A stretch of DNA of 64,000 nucleotides. Source: Panacibacter microcysteis. GTDB taxonomy: Bacteria > Bacteroidota > Bacteroidia > Chitinophagales > Chitinophagaceae. Under the pieces are notes generated by a model. That model was given only the letters and a program-made list of their open reading frames with translations, searched no databases and was not told the DNA's origin. Shown here in pieces: positions 7,940 through 17,462 of this stretch (its first letter is position 1; every line of letters starts with the position of its first letter). A program made the translations under genes and the position numbers. The DNA is taken from contig NZ_JADWYR010000001.1 of assembly GCF_015831355.1 (NCBI RefSeq), forward strand, positions 496,001 through 560,000, read 5' to 3'.

Positions 7940-8113
7940 ATGAAACAAAGACGCAATCGCTTTCTTACAGGCTTACTGGCTGCGGTGGTAACTTTTACCA
8001 CGCTTGCAGTCTTTGCAAAGCCTTACCACATGCAATACCGGCATCCCAAACATTGCAGCAGCCGTTTGCACAACAATACAACTGAAACAGATTCATTAAC
8101 CAATAAATACTAA
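7940..8113 (+). CDS. Small secreted or membrane-tethered protein
   Basis: A 57-residue protein starting at the ATG at 7940 (MKQRRNRFLTG). It has a basic N-terminus, a hydrophobic core (LLAAVVTFTTLAVFAK) that looks like a signal peptide or single anchor, and a polar His-containing tail. It lies 10 nt after the previous gene and 11 nt before hsp20, which supports it being real. Function unknown. Confidence 0.55.
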   Translation: MKQRRNRFLTGLLAAVVTFTTLAVFAKPYHMQYRHPKHCSSRLHNNTTETDSLTNKY

Positions 8114-8124
8114 AACAATACACT

Positions 8125-8538
8125 ATGTACGGAAGATGCAACACAGGTTACAGACACGCAGGAAGAGGCATGCATATGCCATTTGAAAACTTCGGGGCTA
8201 ACAGAAGACCGAAATACAATGTGCCTGTAAACATAGAAGAAAAAGAAGATAGTTACGAACTAACGATCTACGCAACCGGTTTTGACAAAGACAACATCAG
8301 ATTATCTGTAACCGAAGATGTACTTTATATTACCGGCACAAAGCAGCAGGATGAAAGTTACAAGCCAAACTTTGTGAAGCAGGAATTTCCTGTAAGAACA
8401 TTTGAGCGGATCATTTCCCTGAATGGCCAGGTTGATACCACCAATATAAAAGCCAGGCAGGAAAACAATGTGCTGATTGTAACCTTACCCAAAAACCCCG
8501 AAGCACAAAAGCCGGCACAGGAAATAAACGTAGATTAG
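8125..8538 (+). CDS. Hsp20/alpha-crystallin family small heat-shock protein
   Basis: A 137-residue small heat-shock protein holding unfolded proteins in the cytoplasm. The alpha-crystallin domain spans about 30-125, from VPVNIEEKEDSYELTIYATGF to the conserved ENNVLIVTLPK (the family's GVL motif appears as NVLIVTLPK). A short N-terminal arm with Gly/Arg and a C-terminal QEINVD tail follow; the I-x-V element needed for oligomer contacts is present there. It ends at a terminator shared with the convergent M23 gene. Confidence 0.92.
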   Translation: MYGRCNTGYRHAGRGMHMPFENFGANRRPKYNVPVNIEEKEDSYELTIYATGFDKDNIRLSVTEDVLYITGTKQQDESYKPNFVKQEFPVRTFERIISLNGQVDTTNIKARQENNVLIVTLPKNPEAQKPAQEINVD

Positions 8539-8560
8539 CTGGTAAACACAGGTTCAACTT

Positions 8561-8590
8561 AAAAGGCAACACTTTGTTGCCTTTTATTTT
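8561..8590. terminator. Bidirectional terminator between hsp20 and the M23 lipoprotein
   Basis: AAAAGGCAACA-CTT-TGTTGCCTTTT is an 11-bp perfect stem. T residues follow on the plus strand and a run of A residues precedes it, so both convergent genes can use it. It overlaps the last bases of the M23 gene (stop at 8584-8586). Confidence 0.85.
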
Positions 8591-9906
8591 TTTACAGGCC
8601 TGGCCATCCAGCCGTTGCCGGCATCTTGTGCAACAAAAAGGAAATTCCCGCTTTCTGCCAGCACAGCAACTTCACGCTTATCCTGCAAAACAAATTTTAC
8701 AGCAGCAGTTGTATCAGGAATATCGAAAACAGTAGCAATATTACTTACAGCGATAGTTCTGATTGGCCTTGCAAGCAGGGAAACTGCATCACTTCTTACA
8801 AATCCTTCTTTCCCGCTTTCCATCATTTTTACTTTGTACCATGCACCTGTAGCTGCAGTAATTTTCATTAATGTATTATGAGGTATTTTACTGCCTGCTC
8901 CATCCTTTGCAGATGGCGTGGCATACATTAACGCGTCACGGCTGTTTCTTACCAGGCTGTCAACCACTGTAAGAGATGCTTTGATTGTTTCAGGCGCAGG
9001 CCGGCTATTGTTTACAAAAGGCAAGGGGTCAACAGCACCGGAATTTGTACAAATACCAAAATGTAAATGCGTAGGCGTATTCTTCGCGTTGCCGGTATTA
9101 CCCATCAACCCCAGTACATCGCCGGTAGTTACGCGATCGCCGGCAGATACCATTTGCGAATCGAGGTGTGCATAATATAACGAGTAGTTTTTGTTATCCG
9201 GGCGCATAAACACTACCTTACCGCCAAGGTTGTTATTCCTGGTACTGGTAACAACACCATTCGCTGCGGCCACCACCGGTGTTCTAAACCTGCCAAAAAT
9301 ATCTATGCCTTCATGGCTTCGTGCACCAGCGTCTCTGCTGGCACCCCAAAAACTGCCGATTTTTGGACTGGCATCAGAAGGTACCGGGAAGGCAAGGGAA
9401 GGCGTTGTTTTTATTGTTAATGTATAAGAAACGCCTGCCAGTAACTGGGGTTGAATCCTGAGCTGGTACAACGCATCTTTCGTTGCTTCAAACTGCAGCG
9501 TATTACCGGTAGTGTCAGCACTTTGCAAAAAACTCAATGTACCCTGTTCTGTTTGTATCCATACATCTGCAAACACTATACTGCCGGCAGGTTTAGTTTC
9601 TACCAGGATATTAACCTGCTCGCCATGTCTTGCATTAAACCTGAATCCTGCAGCATCGGGCATAATATCGGAAAAGTAACCAGCTTCTTTATAAGGCAAA
9701 GCAATGTTTAGCGGTTGCTGTATGCCTTTAGTGGCAGCGGCAAGCCATTTGCTGCCCAGCGTTGTTTGTACAAGACCGGCACCGGCCAGCTTGTCTGCAT
9801 ACTTTTCGTGGGGCGTTCGTTTTACAAACAACCCTTTTTGCGTAGAACTACATGAGAGGATAAAAAAACAAAAACCGATCAGCGTTATATATTTTCGGCA
9901 CATCAT
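8584..9906 (-). CDS. M23 family metallopeptidase lipoprotein with SH3-like C-terminus
   Basis: A 440-residue putative cell-wall endopeptidase. The N-terminus has a lipoprotein signal (FFILSCSS, lipid on Cys19). A jelly-roll-like region precedes the LytM/M23 domain at about 190-285, where HEGIDIFG carries the first His and Asp zinc ligands, YYAHLD the general-base region and HLHF the last ligands, so it looks catalytically intact. A domain from about 305 (DALMYATPSAKDGAG...) resembles bacterial SH3 repeats that bind peptidoglycan. It is transcribed alone, convergent with hsp20. Confidence 0.88.
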   Translation of the reverse strand: MMCRKYITLIGFCFFILSCSSTQKGLFVKRTPHEKYADKLAGAGLVQTTLGSKWLAAATKGIQQPLNIALPYKEAGYFSDIMPDAAGFRFNARHGEQVNILVETKPAGSIVFADVWIQTEQGTLSFLQSADTTGNTLQFEATKDALYQLRIQPQLLAGVSYTLTIKTTPSLAFPVPSDASPKIGSFWGASRDAGARSHEGIDIFGRFRTPVVAAANGVVTSTRNNNLGGKVVFMRPDNKNYSLYYAHLDSQMVSAGDRVTTGDVLGLMGNTGNAKNTPTHLHFGICTNSGAVDPLPFVNNSRPAPETIKASLTVVDSLVRNSRDALMYATPSAKDGAGSKIPHNTLMKITAATGAWYKVKMMESGKEGFVRSDAVSLLARPIRTIAVSNIATVFDIPDTTAAVKFVLQDKREVAVLAESGNFLFVAQDAGNGWMARPVKK

Positions 9907-10130
9907 ACTTTTTAGGTAGCCAACTTACAAATCTTGAGCCGTGTGTACGTAGTTGTGGAATGAAGCGGTTTGTGCGTTGCTTTTGTCAGAAAGCAGCGAA
10001 GCTGCCAAAGGTTTTGTGCTTGTTTGCTGATTTAATTCTACAACAATTTTCACCTTCACAGGAGGTTATTAAAGCGGGATTAGCGTTATTCAATATTAGC
10101 TAAGGTCTTCGTGTTTGTTCAATATTGATT

Positions 10131-10188
10131 CAACAGTACAAGAGTGCGACGCAACAGGTGATGCCATAAAAAACTACTGCCGGGTACA
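10131..10188 (+). repeat. BIR dispersed repeat, copy 5 (GCGACGCAA core, near-consensus)
   Basis: CAGTACAAGAGTGCGACGCAAC, 22-nt spacer AGGTGATGCCATAAAAAACTAC (two pieces of a common spacer type), then TGCCGGGTACA. The right box ends about 5 nt from the stop of the minus-strand gene at 10193. Confidence 0.95.
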
Positions 10189-10192
10189 TCAA

Positions 10193-10825
10193 TTAAAAAT
10201 CCCAGTCTACCACACGGCGCAGGTATTGTTTATCCTGTATGATCCAGGTTACTTCATAGCCTTCTTTTCCATTACCATTCAACATGTAAATGTACATGCG
10301 GTGATTATCTTTTGAGAAGTAAACGCCCACATTGCATTTTGTTTTAGCATTGGCTGCAACCCTGCAGAATGAAGGGTTATACAGATCTGCATAAGCTGCA
10401 GGTGGTATAACAATCGTGTCTCTGCCAATGGTAACCTGCAAAACAGCAATCGTTGTTGCAGGCATTTTACCTATGATGCCGTAGTAGGGTTTATTATCAA
10501 TTTTCGTTACATACTTTTCGTCGTAGTAAAGAATTTTATGTTTTGTTTTATCGAACACACCTGCCTTGATCAATACTTTTATATTGCCTTCCTGCAATAT
10601 GATTGAGTCATTGCCATAGGCCGTTACAGGTGCTGCGGGCAATGGCTGTTTACCGGCAGCTTCATCAAGACCACCGAGTGTAAATGTAGCAAGGTCTGCA
10701 CGGGCTTCCTTCTCCATCATCTTTAAAAAGTTTTCCCGCTTGCTGCGGTAGTTGGGTATATCGTCCTGCGCAAATGCAGCACCGGCAAGTATTGTGAATG
10801 AAAGAAGGAATAATGATTTATGCAT
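10193..10825 (-). CDS. Secreted protein of unknown function
   Basis: A 210-residue protein with a clear signal peptide (MHKSLFLLSFTILAGAAFAQ). The mature part starts DDIPNYRSKRENFLKMMEKEA and contains a beta-rich region with repeated KV/IDN-type strands, two cysteines (about 156 and 165) and a C-terminal EVTWIIQDKQYLRRVVDWDF segment. It is 44 nt upstream (in genome coordinates) of the threonine dehydrogenase end and could share its transcript, since both are on the minus strand. I do not recognise the family. Confidence 0.75.
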   Translation of the reverse strand: MHKSLFLLSFTILAGAAFAQDDIPNYRSKRENFLKMMEKEARADLATFTLGGLDEAAGKQPLPAAPVTAYGNDSIILQEGNIKVLIKAGVFDKTKHKILYYDEKYVTKIDNKPYYGIIGKMPATTIAVLQVTIGRDTIVIPPAAYADLYNPSFCRVAANAKTKCNVGVYFSKDNHRMYIYMLNGNGKEGYEVTWIIQDKQYLRRVVDWDF

Positions 10826-10869
10826 GGTGTAAAATCTTGAAATGTAAGTTTAACGAAAACCGCAGCAGC

Positions 10870-11817
10870 TTATTTCAGCTGGAGATTTTTTAACATATCA
10901 TCAGTCATCTTCTCGAGGTCGTATTCGTGGCGCCATTTCCAGTCACGGGCTGCTACAGCATCATCGATACTTTGTGGCCAGCTGTCTGCAATGGCCTGCC
11001 GGTAGTCTGGTTTATACGCAATCGAAAAGCCGGGAATATGTTTTGTTATTTCAGCACTTATTTCTTTTGGGGAAAAACTTATTCCTGCAATGTTGTAAGA
11101 GGTGCGTATGGAGATGTTGTCTGCAGGTGCTTCCATTAATTCAATGGTGGCGCGTATAGCATCGGGCATATACATCATAGGCAGGTACGTATCTTCCTGC
11201 AGGAAGCAGTCATAATGTTTTTCTTCAAGCGCTTCATGAAATATCTCCACTGCATAATCAGTGGTGCCGCCACCCGGCGCAGATTTATAACTGATCAGTC
11301 CCGGGTATCGCAGGCTGCGAACGTCAACCCCATAACGTTTAAAGTAATAGTTGCACCAAAACTCTCCGGCATATTTGCTGATACCATAAACAGTAGTTGG
11401 TTCTATAATTGTTTGCTGCGGGCAGTTCTGTTTGGGCGAGGTAGGGCCAAACACAGCAATACTGCTGGGCCAGTAAACCTTGGTAAGTTTTTCTTCGCGT
11501 GCAATATCCAGCACATTCAATAAACTCTGCATATTTAAGCTCCAAGCAAGGTTGGGATTTTTTTCGCCCGTGGCAGATAGTATGGCAGCAAGTAAATATA
11601 TCTGCGTAATATTTTGTCTTATAACCTGTACGTGCAGCATTTCCTTGTTCATTACATCTAGCGAAACGTAAGGACCCGAGCCTTTGAGCAGTTCATTTTC
11701 TTCGCGCAGGTCACTCGCTATTACATTGGCATTTCCATATATTTTTCTCAATGCCAATGTTAGTTCCACCCCTATTTGCCCTGATGCACCAATTACAAGA
11801 ATTTTCTCTTTAACCAT
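10870..11817 (-). CDS. SDR-type L-threonine 3-dehydrogenase (NAD-dependent epimerase family)
   Basis: A 315-residue extended short-chain dehydrogenase. The N-terminal GASGQIG is the NAD-binding motif, DLREEN the acidic ribose-binding segment, SSIAVFGP the catalytic Ser region and YGISK (about 143-147) the catalytic Tyr and Lys. The overall pattern, including YPGLISYKSAPGGGTTDYAVEIFHEAL, matches the UDP-galactose-epimerase-like threonine dehydrogenases that oxidise threonine to 2-amino-3-ketobutyrate. A sugar epimerase remains a less likely alternative. Confidence 0.87.
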   Translation of the reverse strand: MVKEKILVIGASGQIGVELTLALRKIYGNANVIASDLREENELLKGSGPYVSLDVMNKEMLHVQVIRQNITQIYLLAAILSATGEKNPNLAWSLNMQSLLNVLDIAREEKLTKVYWPSSIAVFGPTSPKQNCPQQTIIEPTTVYGISKYAGEFWCNYYFKRYGVDVRSLRYPGLISYKSAPGGGTTDYAVEIFHEALEEKHYDCFLQEDTYLPMMYMPDAIRATIELMEAPADNISIRTSYNIAGISFSPKEISAEITKHIPGFSIAYKPDYRQAIADSWPQSIDDAVAARDWKWRHEYDLEKMTDDMLKNLQLK

Positions 11818-12484
11818 ACCAGTAATTTATTGAATGCTGCAAACGTAATAAAATATTGGTGATATAAGATTTTGGGCCCGGCGTTGGCAATACTATCAGG
11901 CACCGGTTGCGTCGCACTCTTCAACTGCAGGATCAAAAATGAGCAAATGCGAAGATCAAAGCGTAGTTGGAACATTGCGGGGCCAGCGCTGCAACACGCA
12001 CACATGGCAACAATTTTTTATACAGGAAAATAATTCTACAAATCTCTGCCAACAAGAAATTCAAAATAACCGTTAGTATTAAAACGCTGCATGCTTTTGT
12101 AATAAAATTGTCAAGAAAGTATGAGCGGTTATATAGATGTTTAAGTAATACAGCGATTGATGTAATATTGCTGTCTTCGAATTTTCGGACATAACCTATA
12201 AGTATAGTTGTTAACCATCATCTTTTTTAAGCTATACGCAATACATAAACGAGCAACATATTGGTGTTATTGAAAAATAACGCCCTGTAACGCTATTGCC
12301 TATGCATGTTTGAATGTTTATAAAATCAAAAGGAGAGAATTGAATGCACTATTTACTGAAAATGCACATTACTTATTGAAGGCATTGATACCAATCTTAA
12401 TGCTTGCTCCACGTAAGGTGTTGTTATAAATGCGACAGTTGTAATAACTGTTTATCGGCTATTGTTTCACAAAAAACCATTTTT
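11818..12484. other. Gene-free divergent region upstream of susC
   Basis: About 670 bp lie between the divergent starts of the threonine dehydrogenase and susC. BIR copy 6 is at 11875-11930. The rest, especially 12000-12484, is AT-rich; no gene, hairpin or known operator was recognised. Long leaders are usual before SusC genes, so the susC promoter is expected here. Confidence 0.6.
11875..11930 (-). repeat. BIR dispersed repeat, copy 6 (GCGACGCAA core, GTTGAAG left arm)
   Basis: Minus reading: CTGCAGTTGAAGAGTGCGACGCAAC, 22-nt spacer CGGTGCCTGATAG..., then CGCCGGGCCC. The left arm has GTTGAAG in place of GTACAAG, as in copies 8 and 25. Confidence 0.88.
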
Positions 12485-15400
12485 ATGCGAATGAGAGTTT
12501 TATTACTGCTTGGCCTGCTTATGAGTATAACAGGTTTTAGTCAGCAAACCCGCACTGTAACGGGAAAAGTTACAGACTTAAAAGACGGCGCTCCCCTGGC
12601 AGGCGTATCAGTAAAAGCCAAGGGCAAATCACAGGTAACCACCACCGGGGTAGACGGAACCTTTTCTCTTGCCGTTCCTGATGCTACAACAGCGCTGGAA
12701 TTTTCTTATGTAGGTTATGGAGACCTGGAAGTTCCGGTTTCAGACAACATGAATGTGGTAATGTCTGCATCAGAAAAAAGCCTGAATGAAGTGGTGGTAG
12801 TGGGTTACGGTACGGCCACGAAGAAAAATGTATCCGGTTCTATTTCAAAAGTATCAGGCAAAGATGTTTCTAATTTCCCGGCGCCAAGTTTTGAGTCGGC
12901 TATACAGGGTAAAGCACCTGGTGTAGTGGTGGAGTCTGGAAGCGGTAAAGTTGGGCAGGGTATCAAAATAAGAATTCGTGGTACTTCGTCCATCAGCGCA
13001 AGCAGCCAGCCGTTATATGTTGTTGATGGTTTGCCCATTACATCCAGTTCACAGTCTGATCCTACTAACGATGCAACCAATCCTTTGATTGATATCAATC
13101 CTAACGATATCGAATCAATTGAAGTGCTGAAAGATGCATCGGCATCTGCTATCTATGGTGCACGCGCCGCAAATGGCGTTGTGCTGATCACCACCAAAAA
13201 AGGCAGGAACAGCCAGAAAACAAACATCGAATTGAATGTTACGCATAGCTGGAGCAACCCAACGAAAAAAAGACAATTTCTCGATGCAAAACAATATGTT
13301 GACCTGATCAACATTGCAGCACAGACAGATGCTGAATACGATTTCAACAATGGTGTTTCCGGTTATGAAACCCTGGACCAGGCACTTGCAGATTACCAGG
13401 ATTTCTATTATTCAAACATCCTGGATGTTTTTTCTCTTGGAACAGACTGGCGCAACCAGGCTGTAAATACCAACTGGCAGGATTTACTGTATAACAAAAA
13501 TGCACCGCAAAGACAGGTTGACCTTTCTGCATCAGGCGGTTCTGATAAAACAAGATTTTTCGTTTCAGGTTTTTACAATGACCAGGAAGCGATCGTGATC
13601 AATAACAGGTTCAGCCGCTATGGCGGCAGGTTCAATATTGAACACAATGCTACATCAAACTTAACCCTGGGTGTAAATGTAGCCGTTAACCGTTCTGAAT
13701 TAAGAAGGGTAAGCAATGACAATGCATTTTCTACACCGGGTCAGTTGGTAGCGCAGTTACCAATTTCGCCGGTATATGACCCTGAAACAGGCAAACTGAA
13801 TGGTAATACACTTTATTCAAACGGCCTTTTCGATGCACAGTTTAACAGCGACAGGCAGGTTACTTTCAGAACAATTGGTAATGCATTCGCCAATCTGAAT
13901 ATCCTTCCTTCTTTATCTTTCCGTTCAGAGTTTGGTGCAGATATCCTCAGCCTTTCGCAGGAGTCTTTCCAGGGTAAAGAGACCATTGACGGCGCAGGTA
14001 TCGGTAAAGGCGGTTACATCAATACACAAAATGTAAACTTCAATACCAATAACTACTTTACGTTTACGCCAAAAATTGGTGAGGGTCATAAGCTGAATAC
14101 CGTATTGGGTATGAGCTACCAGCAGGGCGACATAAAACAGGCCTTTGTAAATGGTGAAACATACCCTTCAGATGCCATTAAAAACCTCTCTGCTGCAACC
14201 AACATCACATTTGGTTCTACCAGCGGTTCACGTTATACTTTCCTTTCTTATTTCTTAAGGGCAAACTACTCTTTCCAGGATAAATATCTTTTGTCTGCAA
14301 GCGTAAGGTCTGATGCATCTTCCAGGTTTGGACCCAACAGCCGCTACGGATGGTTCCCTGCGGTGTCTGCAGGATGGGTGCTCTCTGAGGAGAAATTTAT
14401 GCAGAACCTGTCATTCCTCAGCTTCCTGAAATTAAGGGCCAGCTATGGTTTAACAGGTAATGCCGAGATTGGCGAAAGCAGCTTTCTTGCTTTATATGGC
14501 ATCTCCAATTATCCGGGCTTTCCTGGTTATGTACCGCTTCAACTGGCAAACCCGGACCTGAAATGGGAAAGAACCAAACAGGCTGACATAGGACTGGAAT
14601 TTGGCATACTCAATAACAGGGTATCAGCAGAAGTAGATTATTACAACAAAAAAACCAATGACCTTTTACTGGCGGTAAATGTACCGGCAACAACCGGCTA
14701 TACTACCATTCTGCAGAACCTTGGCAACATGGATAATTCAGGTTGGGAATTTTTACTGACAGGCAGGATTTTCGATGGCGCGTTTAAATGGACGTCTTCT
14801 ATCAATGCAGCCTTTAACAAGAATACTGTACGAAACCTGAAAGGCCAGGTAATAGAAGGTGGCGGCGGCATTCAGCGTGCCGTGGAAGGGCAGCCAATTG
14901 GTGTGTTTTTCATGCCTAAATACCTGGGCGTAGATCCTGAAACAGGTGATGCATTGTATGCAGACGCTGAAGGAAAACCTACCAACGATTATGGTAGCGC
15001 AGAAAGGGTGGTTGTAGGCAAATCAAACCCCGATTGGACAGGTGGCTTCAGCAACACTTTCTCGTACAAAGGTTTTGATCTTAATACCCTTTTCACTTTT
15101 GTAAGTGGTAACGACATCTATAACCTGGGCGGCGTTTACCAATCTTCAGGTTTCTATAACGGCTACTTCGACAACAAGACAGTTGATATGCTGAACGCAT
15201 GGCAAAAACCTGGAGACATTACCAACGTTCCAAGAATCGGTTACTTCTACGGTGTAGACGATGGCGACAATTCAACACGGTGGTTATACGACGGTTCTTA
15301 CATCAGGCTGAGAACAGTTTCATTGGGTTATAACCTGCCAAAATCAGTTACCAGCAGTCTCAAAATATCTTCTGCCAGGTTCTATGTTTCCGGCACCAAT

Positions 15401-15535
15401 CTCTGGACGTTGACAGATTATCCCGGAGATCCTGAAGTAAATACTCAGACACTCGGCAACATCGGCGGCGGACAGGATTTTTATACCATCCCGCAGGCCA
15501 AAACAATAACCGTTGGTGTAAATGTTCGATTCTGA
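12485..15535 (+). CDS. SusC/RagA family TonB-dependent outer-membrane transporter
   Basis: A 1016-residue SusC-type transporter. After the signal peptide (MRMRVLLLLGLLMSITGFS) comes a carboxypeptidase-regulatory-like domain (about 22-100, RTVTGKVTDLKDGAPLAGVS). The plug follows at about 105-230 with the diagnostic NPNDIESIEVLKDASASAIY and GARAANGVVLITTKKG, then the 22-strand barrel ending ITVGVNVRF. It imports oligomers with the SusD lipoprotein encoded 22 nt downstream. Substrate cannot be read from sequence: no glycosidase or regulator is linked. I start at 12485; the 27 codons upstream lack a signal peptide. Confidence 0.95.
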   Translation: MRMRVLLLLGLLMSITGFSQQTRTVTGKVTDLKDGAPLAGVSVKAKGKSQVTTTGVDGTFSLAVPDATTALEFSYVGYGDLEVPVSDNMNVVMSASEKSLNEVVVVGYGTATKKNVSGSISKVSGKDVSNFPAPSFESAIQGKAPGVVVESGSGKVGQGIKIRIRGTSSISASSQPLYVVDGLPITSSSQSDPTNDATNPLIDINPNDIESIEVLKDASASAIYGARAANGVVLITTKKGRNSQKTNIELNVTHSWSNPTKKRQFLDAKQYVDLINIAAQTDAEYDFNNGVSGYETLDQALADYQDFYYSNILDVFSLGTDWRNQAVNTNWQDLLYNKNAPQRQVDLSASGGSDKTRFFVSGFYNDQEAIVINNRFSRYGGRFNIEHNATSNLTLGVNVAVNRSELRRVSNDNAFSTPGQLVAQLPISPVYDPETGKLNGNTLYSNGLFDAQFNSDRQVTFRTIGNAFANLNILPSLSFRSEFGADILSLSQESFQGKETIDGAGIGKGGYINTQNVNFNTNNYFTFTPKIGEGHKLNTVLGMSYQQGDIKQAFVNGETYPSDAIKNLSAATNITFGSTSGSRYTFLSYFLRANYSFQDKYLLSASVRSDASSRFGPNSRYGWFPAVSAGWVLSEEKFMQNLSFLSFLKLRASYGLTGNAEIGESSFLALYGISNYPGFPGYVPLQLANPDLKWERTKQADIGLEFGILNNRVSAEVDYYNKKTNDLLLAVNVPATTGYTTILQNLGNMDNSGWEFLLTGRIFDGAFKWTSSINAAFNKNTVRNLKGQVIEGGGGIQRAVEGQPIGVFFMPKYLGVDPETGDALYADAEGKPTNDYGSAERVVVGKSNPDWTGGFSNTFSYKGFDLNTLFTFVSGNDIYNLGGVYQSSGFYNGYFDNKTVDMLNAWQKPGDITNVPRIGYFYGVDDGDNSTRWLYDGSYIRLRTVSLGYNLPKSVTSSLKISSARFYVSGTNLWTLTDYPGDPEVNTQTLGNIGGGQDFYTIPQAKTITVGVNVRF

Positions 15536-15557
15536 TTATTAACCTAAAAAAAGAACA

Positions 15558-16928
15558 ATGAAAAAGTTTAAAAATATTTCCCTTACTATGGTTGCAGCGG
15601 CCGTAATGTTTAGCTGTAACAAAAAGCTGGATGTGCTGCCACAGAACAACATAACGCCTGAACAAATTCAAACATCAGGCGATGTTGTAGCGGTTATGCT
15701 GGGCGGTTATGGCATTCTTCAAAGCCCGAATGCTTTTGGTGAACGTTTCCTTTTTGCAGCAGACCTGCTCGCTTCCCAGGACCAGGTAGATTTCATCGGA
15801 ACATTCACCAACTATGCCGATATACAGTCCAAAACAATCATTGAAAACAACAGCATCGCAACAGGCATGTGGTCTAACAGCTATTCACTCATAAATACCA
15901 TGAATACTGTTATTGACAAGATCGATATTGTTGATGAGGATTCAAGAGCTGCTATCGAAGCAGAGGCTAAGTTCATGAGAGGTGTTGCCTACTTCGAACT
16001 GGTAAGCTTCTTTTCACAGCCTTATTCGGCAGGTAATGCCTCAGATGCAAACTCCGGCGTTCCGTTGATTCTCGAACCAACTTACGCATACGATTCAACG
16101 ATCAAACCATCACGTGCCACTACGGAGCAGGTGTTCCAGCAGGTTATTACTGATCTAACGGAGGCAGCAGCAGCATTGCCCGAAGGGGCAGCGGCCGGCC
16201 GTGCAACCAAATACTCGGCTGAAGCTTTTCTTGCAAGAGTATATATGCAAATGGAGAACTACCAGGCTGCAGCAGAAATGGCCGATGATGTGATCAATAA
16301 CGGAGGTTTTGCTTTAGTAAGCGATTATACAAAAGTGTTCAACAACGATGGTTACTCACCGGAAGATATCTTCGGCATTCTTCAGTCTTCGCAAAGCAAC
16401 GCAGGTACTACCAATAATGGTTTGCCTACATTCTATGCACCAAGACCTGTAGGCCGCGGAGATGCCCAGGTAAATACCAATTACTTCAGCTATTTCAACG
16501 ACGATGATCAACGCGCATATTTCTTTAGCGATGGCGTAAGTATTGGTGGCTTTAGCGGAACTTACACCAACAAGTACAGCGTGCTGTATAAAACCATCCC
16601 TGTTATACGTATCGCAGAAATGTATCTTACCAGAGGAGAAGCAAACCTTAGAAAAGGTGGCGCGCCTGTGGGTGGCGTAGATCCGGATGACGATATCAAT
16701 ATGGTAAGGAACATGAGAGGCACAGGCAGCATCAATAACGCCACCGGTGCAGATTTTGTTGACGAGCGTTTCCGCGAACTTGCTTTCGAAGGCGACAGGT
16801 TGTGGACACTTAAACGTCTCCAACTGGATATTGACGGTTTACCGTTCAACGATCCTACACTCGTGTTACCCATACCTCAAAGAGAAATGGATGTAAACAA
16901 AAACCTCGTTCAAAATCCGGGTTACTAG
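15558..16928 (+). CDS. SusD/RagB family surface lipoprotein
   Basis: A 456-residue SusD-like nutrient-binding lid for the preceding transporter. The lipoprotein signal ends at MFSCNKKLD (Cys20). Typical SusD features follow: the RGVAYFELVSFF helix, a TPR-like helical scaffold, and the RFRELAFEGDRLWTLKR motif near the C-terminus. The distal VLPIPQREMDVNKNLVQNPGY is the family's usual ending. At 456 residues it is slightly shorter than many SusD proteins but intact. It closes the operon at a strong terminator. Confidence 0.95.
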   Translation: MKKFKNISLTMVAAAVMFSCNKKLDVLPQNNITPEQIQTSGDVVAVMLGGYGILQSPNAFGERFLFAADLLASQDQVDFIGTFTNYADIQSKTIIENNSIATGMWSNSYSLINTMNTVIDKIDIVDEDSRAAIEAEAKFMRGVAYFELVSFFSQPYSAGNASDANSGVPLILEPTYAYDSTIKPSRATTEQVFQQVITDLTEAAAALPEGAAAGRATKYSAEAFLARVYMQMENYQAAAEMADDVINNGGFALVSDYTKVFNNDGYSPEDIFGILQSSQSNAGTTNNGLPTFYAPRPVGRGDAQVNTNYFSYFNDDDQRAYFFSDGVSIGGFSGTYTNKYSVLYKTIPVIRIAEMYLTRGEANLRKGGAPVGGVDPDDDINMVRNMRGTGSINNATGADFVDERFRELAFEGDRLWTLKRLQLDIDGLPFNDPTLVLPIPQREMDVNKNLVQNPGY

Positions 16929-16950
16929 TCTTTTCTCATGTGTGAATAAT

Positions 16951-16982
16951 AAAGGCCGGCAACAATTGTTGCCGGTTTTTTA
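16951..16982 (+). terminator. Rho-independent terminator after susCD
   Basis: CCGGCAACAATTGTTGCCGG (16956-16975) is a perfect 20-bp palindrome, followed by seven T residues. Confidence 0.92.
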
Positions 16983-17071
16983 TTGCCTGCAATATTGCTT
17001 TTAAAAAGCTGCACCTGGGTTGTTCTGGTCAAACAACATGCGCCAATGCGAACAGGAATTTTCTTTTGTGC

Positions 17072-17150
17072 TTCAGCAATAGCTTTTCATGGCATCGCCT
17101 GTTGCCACGCTCGGTTCATCGTTCCGTTGTTATGGCAACTGCAGCGTAGC
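17072..17150 (-). repeat. BIR dispersed repeat, copy 7 (GCGTGGCAA core, extended)
   Basis: Minus reading: extended left arm (GCTGCAGTTGCCATAACAACGGAACGATGAACC), then GAGCGTGGCAAC, 22-nt spacer beginning AGGCGATGCCATGAAAA, and a degenerate right box TGCTGAAGCA. Confidence 0.8.
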
Positions 17151-17286
17151 TGTTTATCGCACTCCCGGCGGAATCTGGTTATCAAACTCTATCAAAATAC
17201 ATCTCAGCAGCAGCAGAACTTTTAAACGCCGCTTTTGCAGCACTTAGAAACCATGAACCAGTTTGCTTCCGTGCTCAAATACTTGG

Positions 17287-17341
17287 TGCAGTTGAAGTGA
17301 GTGACACAACCGGTGCCTCATAGCAGCAATGCAGCCGGCTA
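17287..17341 (+). repeat. BIR dispersed repeat, copy 8 (GTGACACAA core)
   Basis: GCAGTTGAAGTGAGTGACACAAC, 22-nt spacer CGGTGCCTCATAGCAGCAATGC, then AGCCGGCTAA. The spacer start matches copy 6 although the core variant differs. Confidence 0.88.
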
Positions 17342-17392
17342 ATAAAATCCAATTATTTCATACTTACCAAGCCGTGATTCCACCACGTGCTA

Positions 17393-17456
17393 CGTTTTCC
17401 TGCCTCAGTGCTTTGTTGCCTCATTCCCTCTTTGCCTCTTCCACCTTCTTCCTTTA
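17393..17456. repeat. Degenerate 8-nt-period array (TGCCTCTT units)
   Basis: Successive octamers read TGCCTCAG, TGCTTTGT, TGCCTCAT, TCCCTCTT, TGCCTCTT, CCACCTTC, TTCCTTTA in fixed register. It is the complement of the array at 33972-34035 and runs up to the ABC exporter promoter box. Confidence 0.7.
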
Positions 17457-17462
17457 CCTTTG
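17455..17462 (+). promoter_or_regulatory. Candidate Bacteroidota -7 box (TACCTTTG) for the ABC exporter
   Basis: TACCTTTG matches TAnnTTTG exactly. It ends 10 nt before the ATG at 17473, which would leave a very short leader. Confidence 0.45.
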
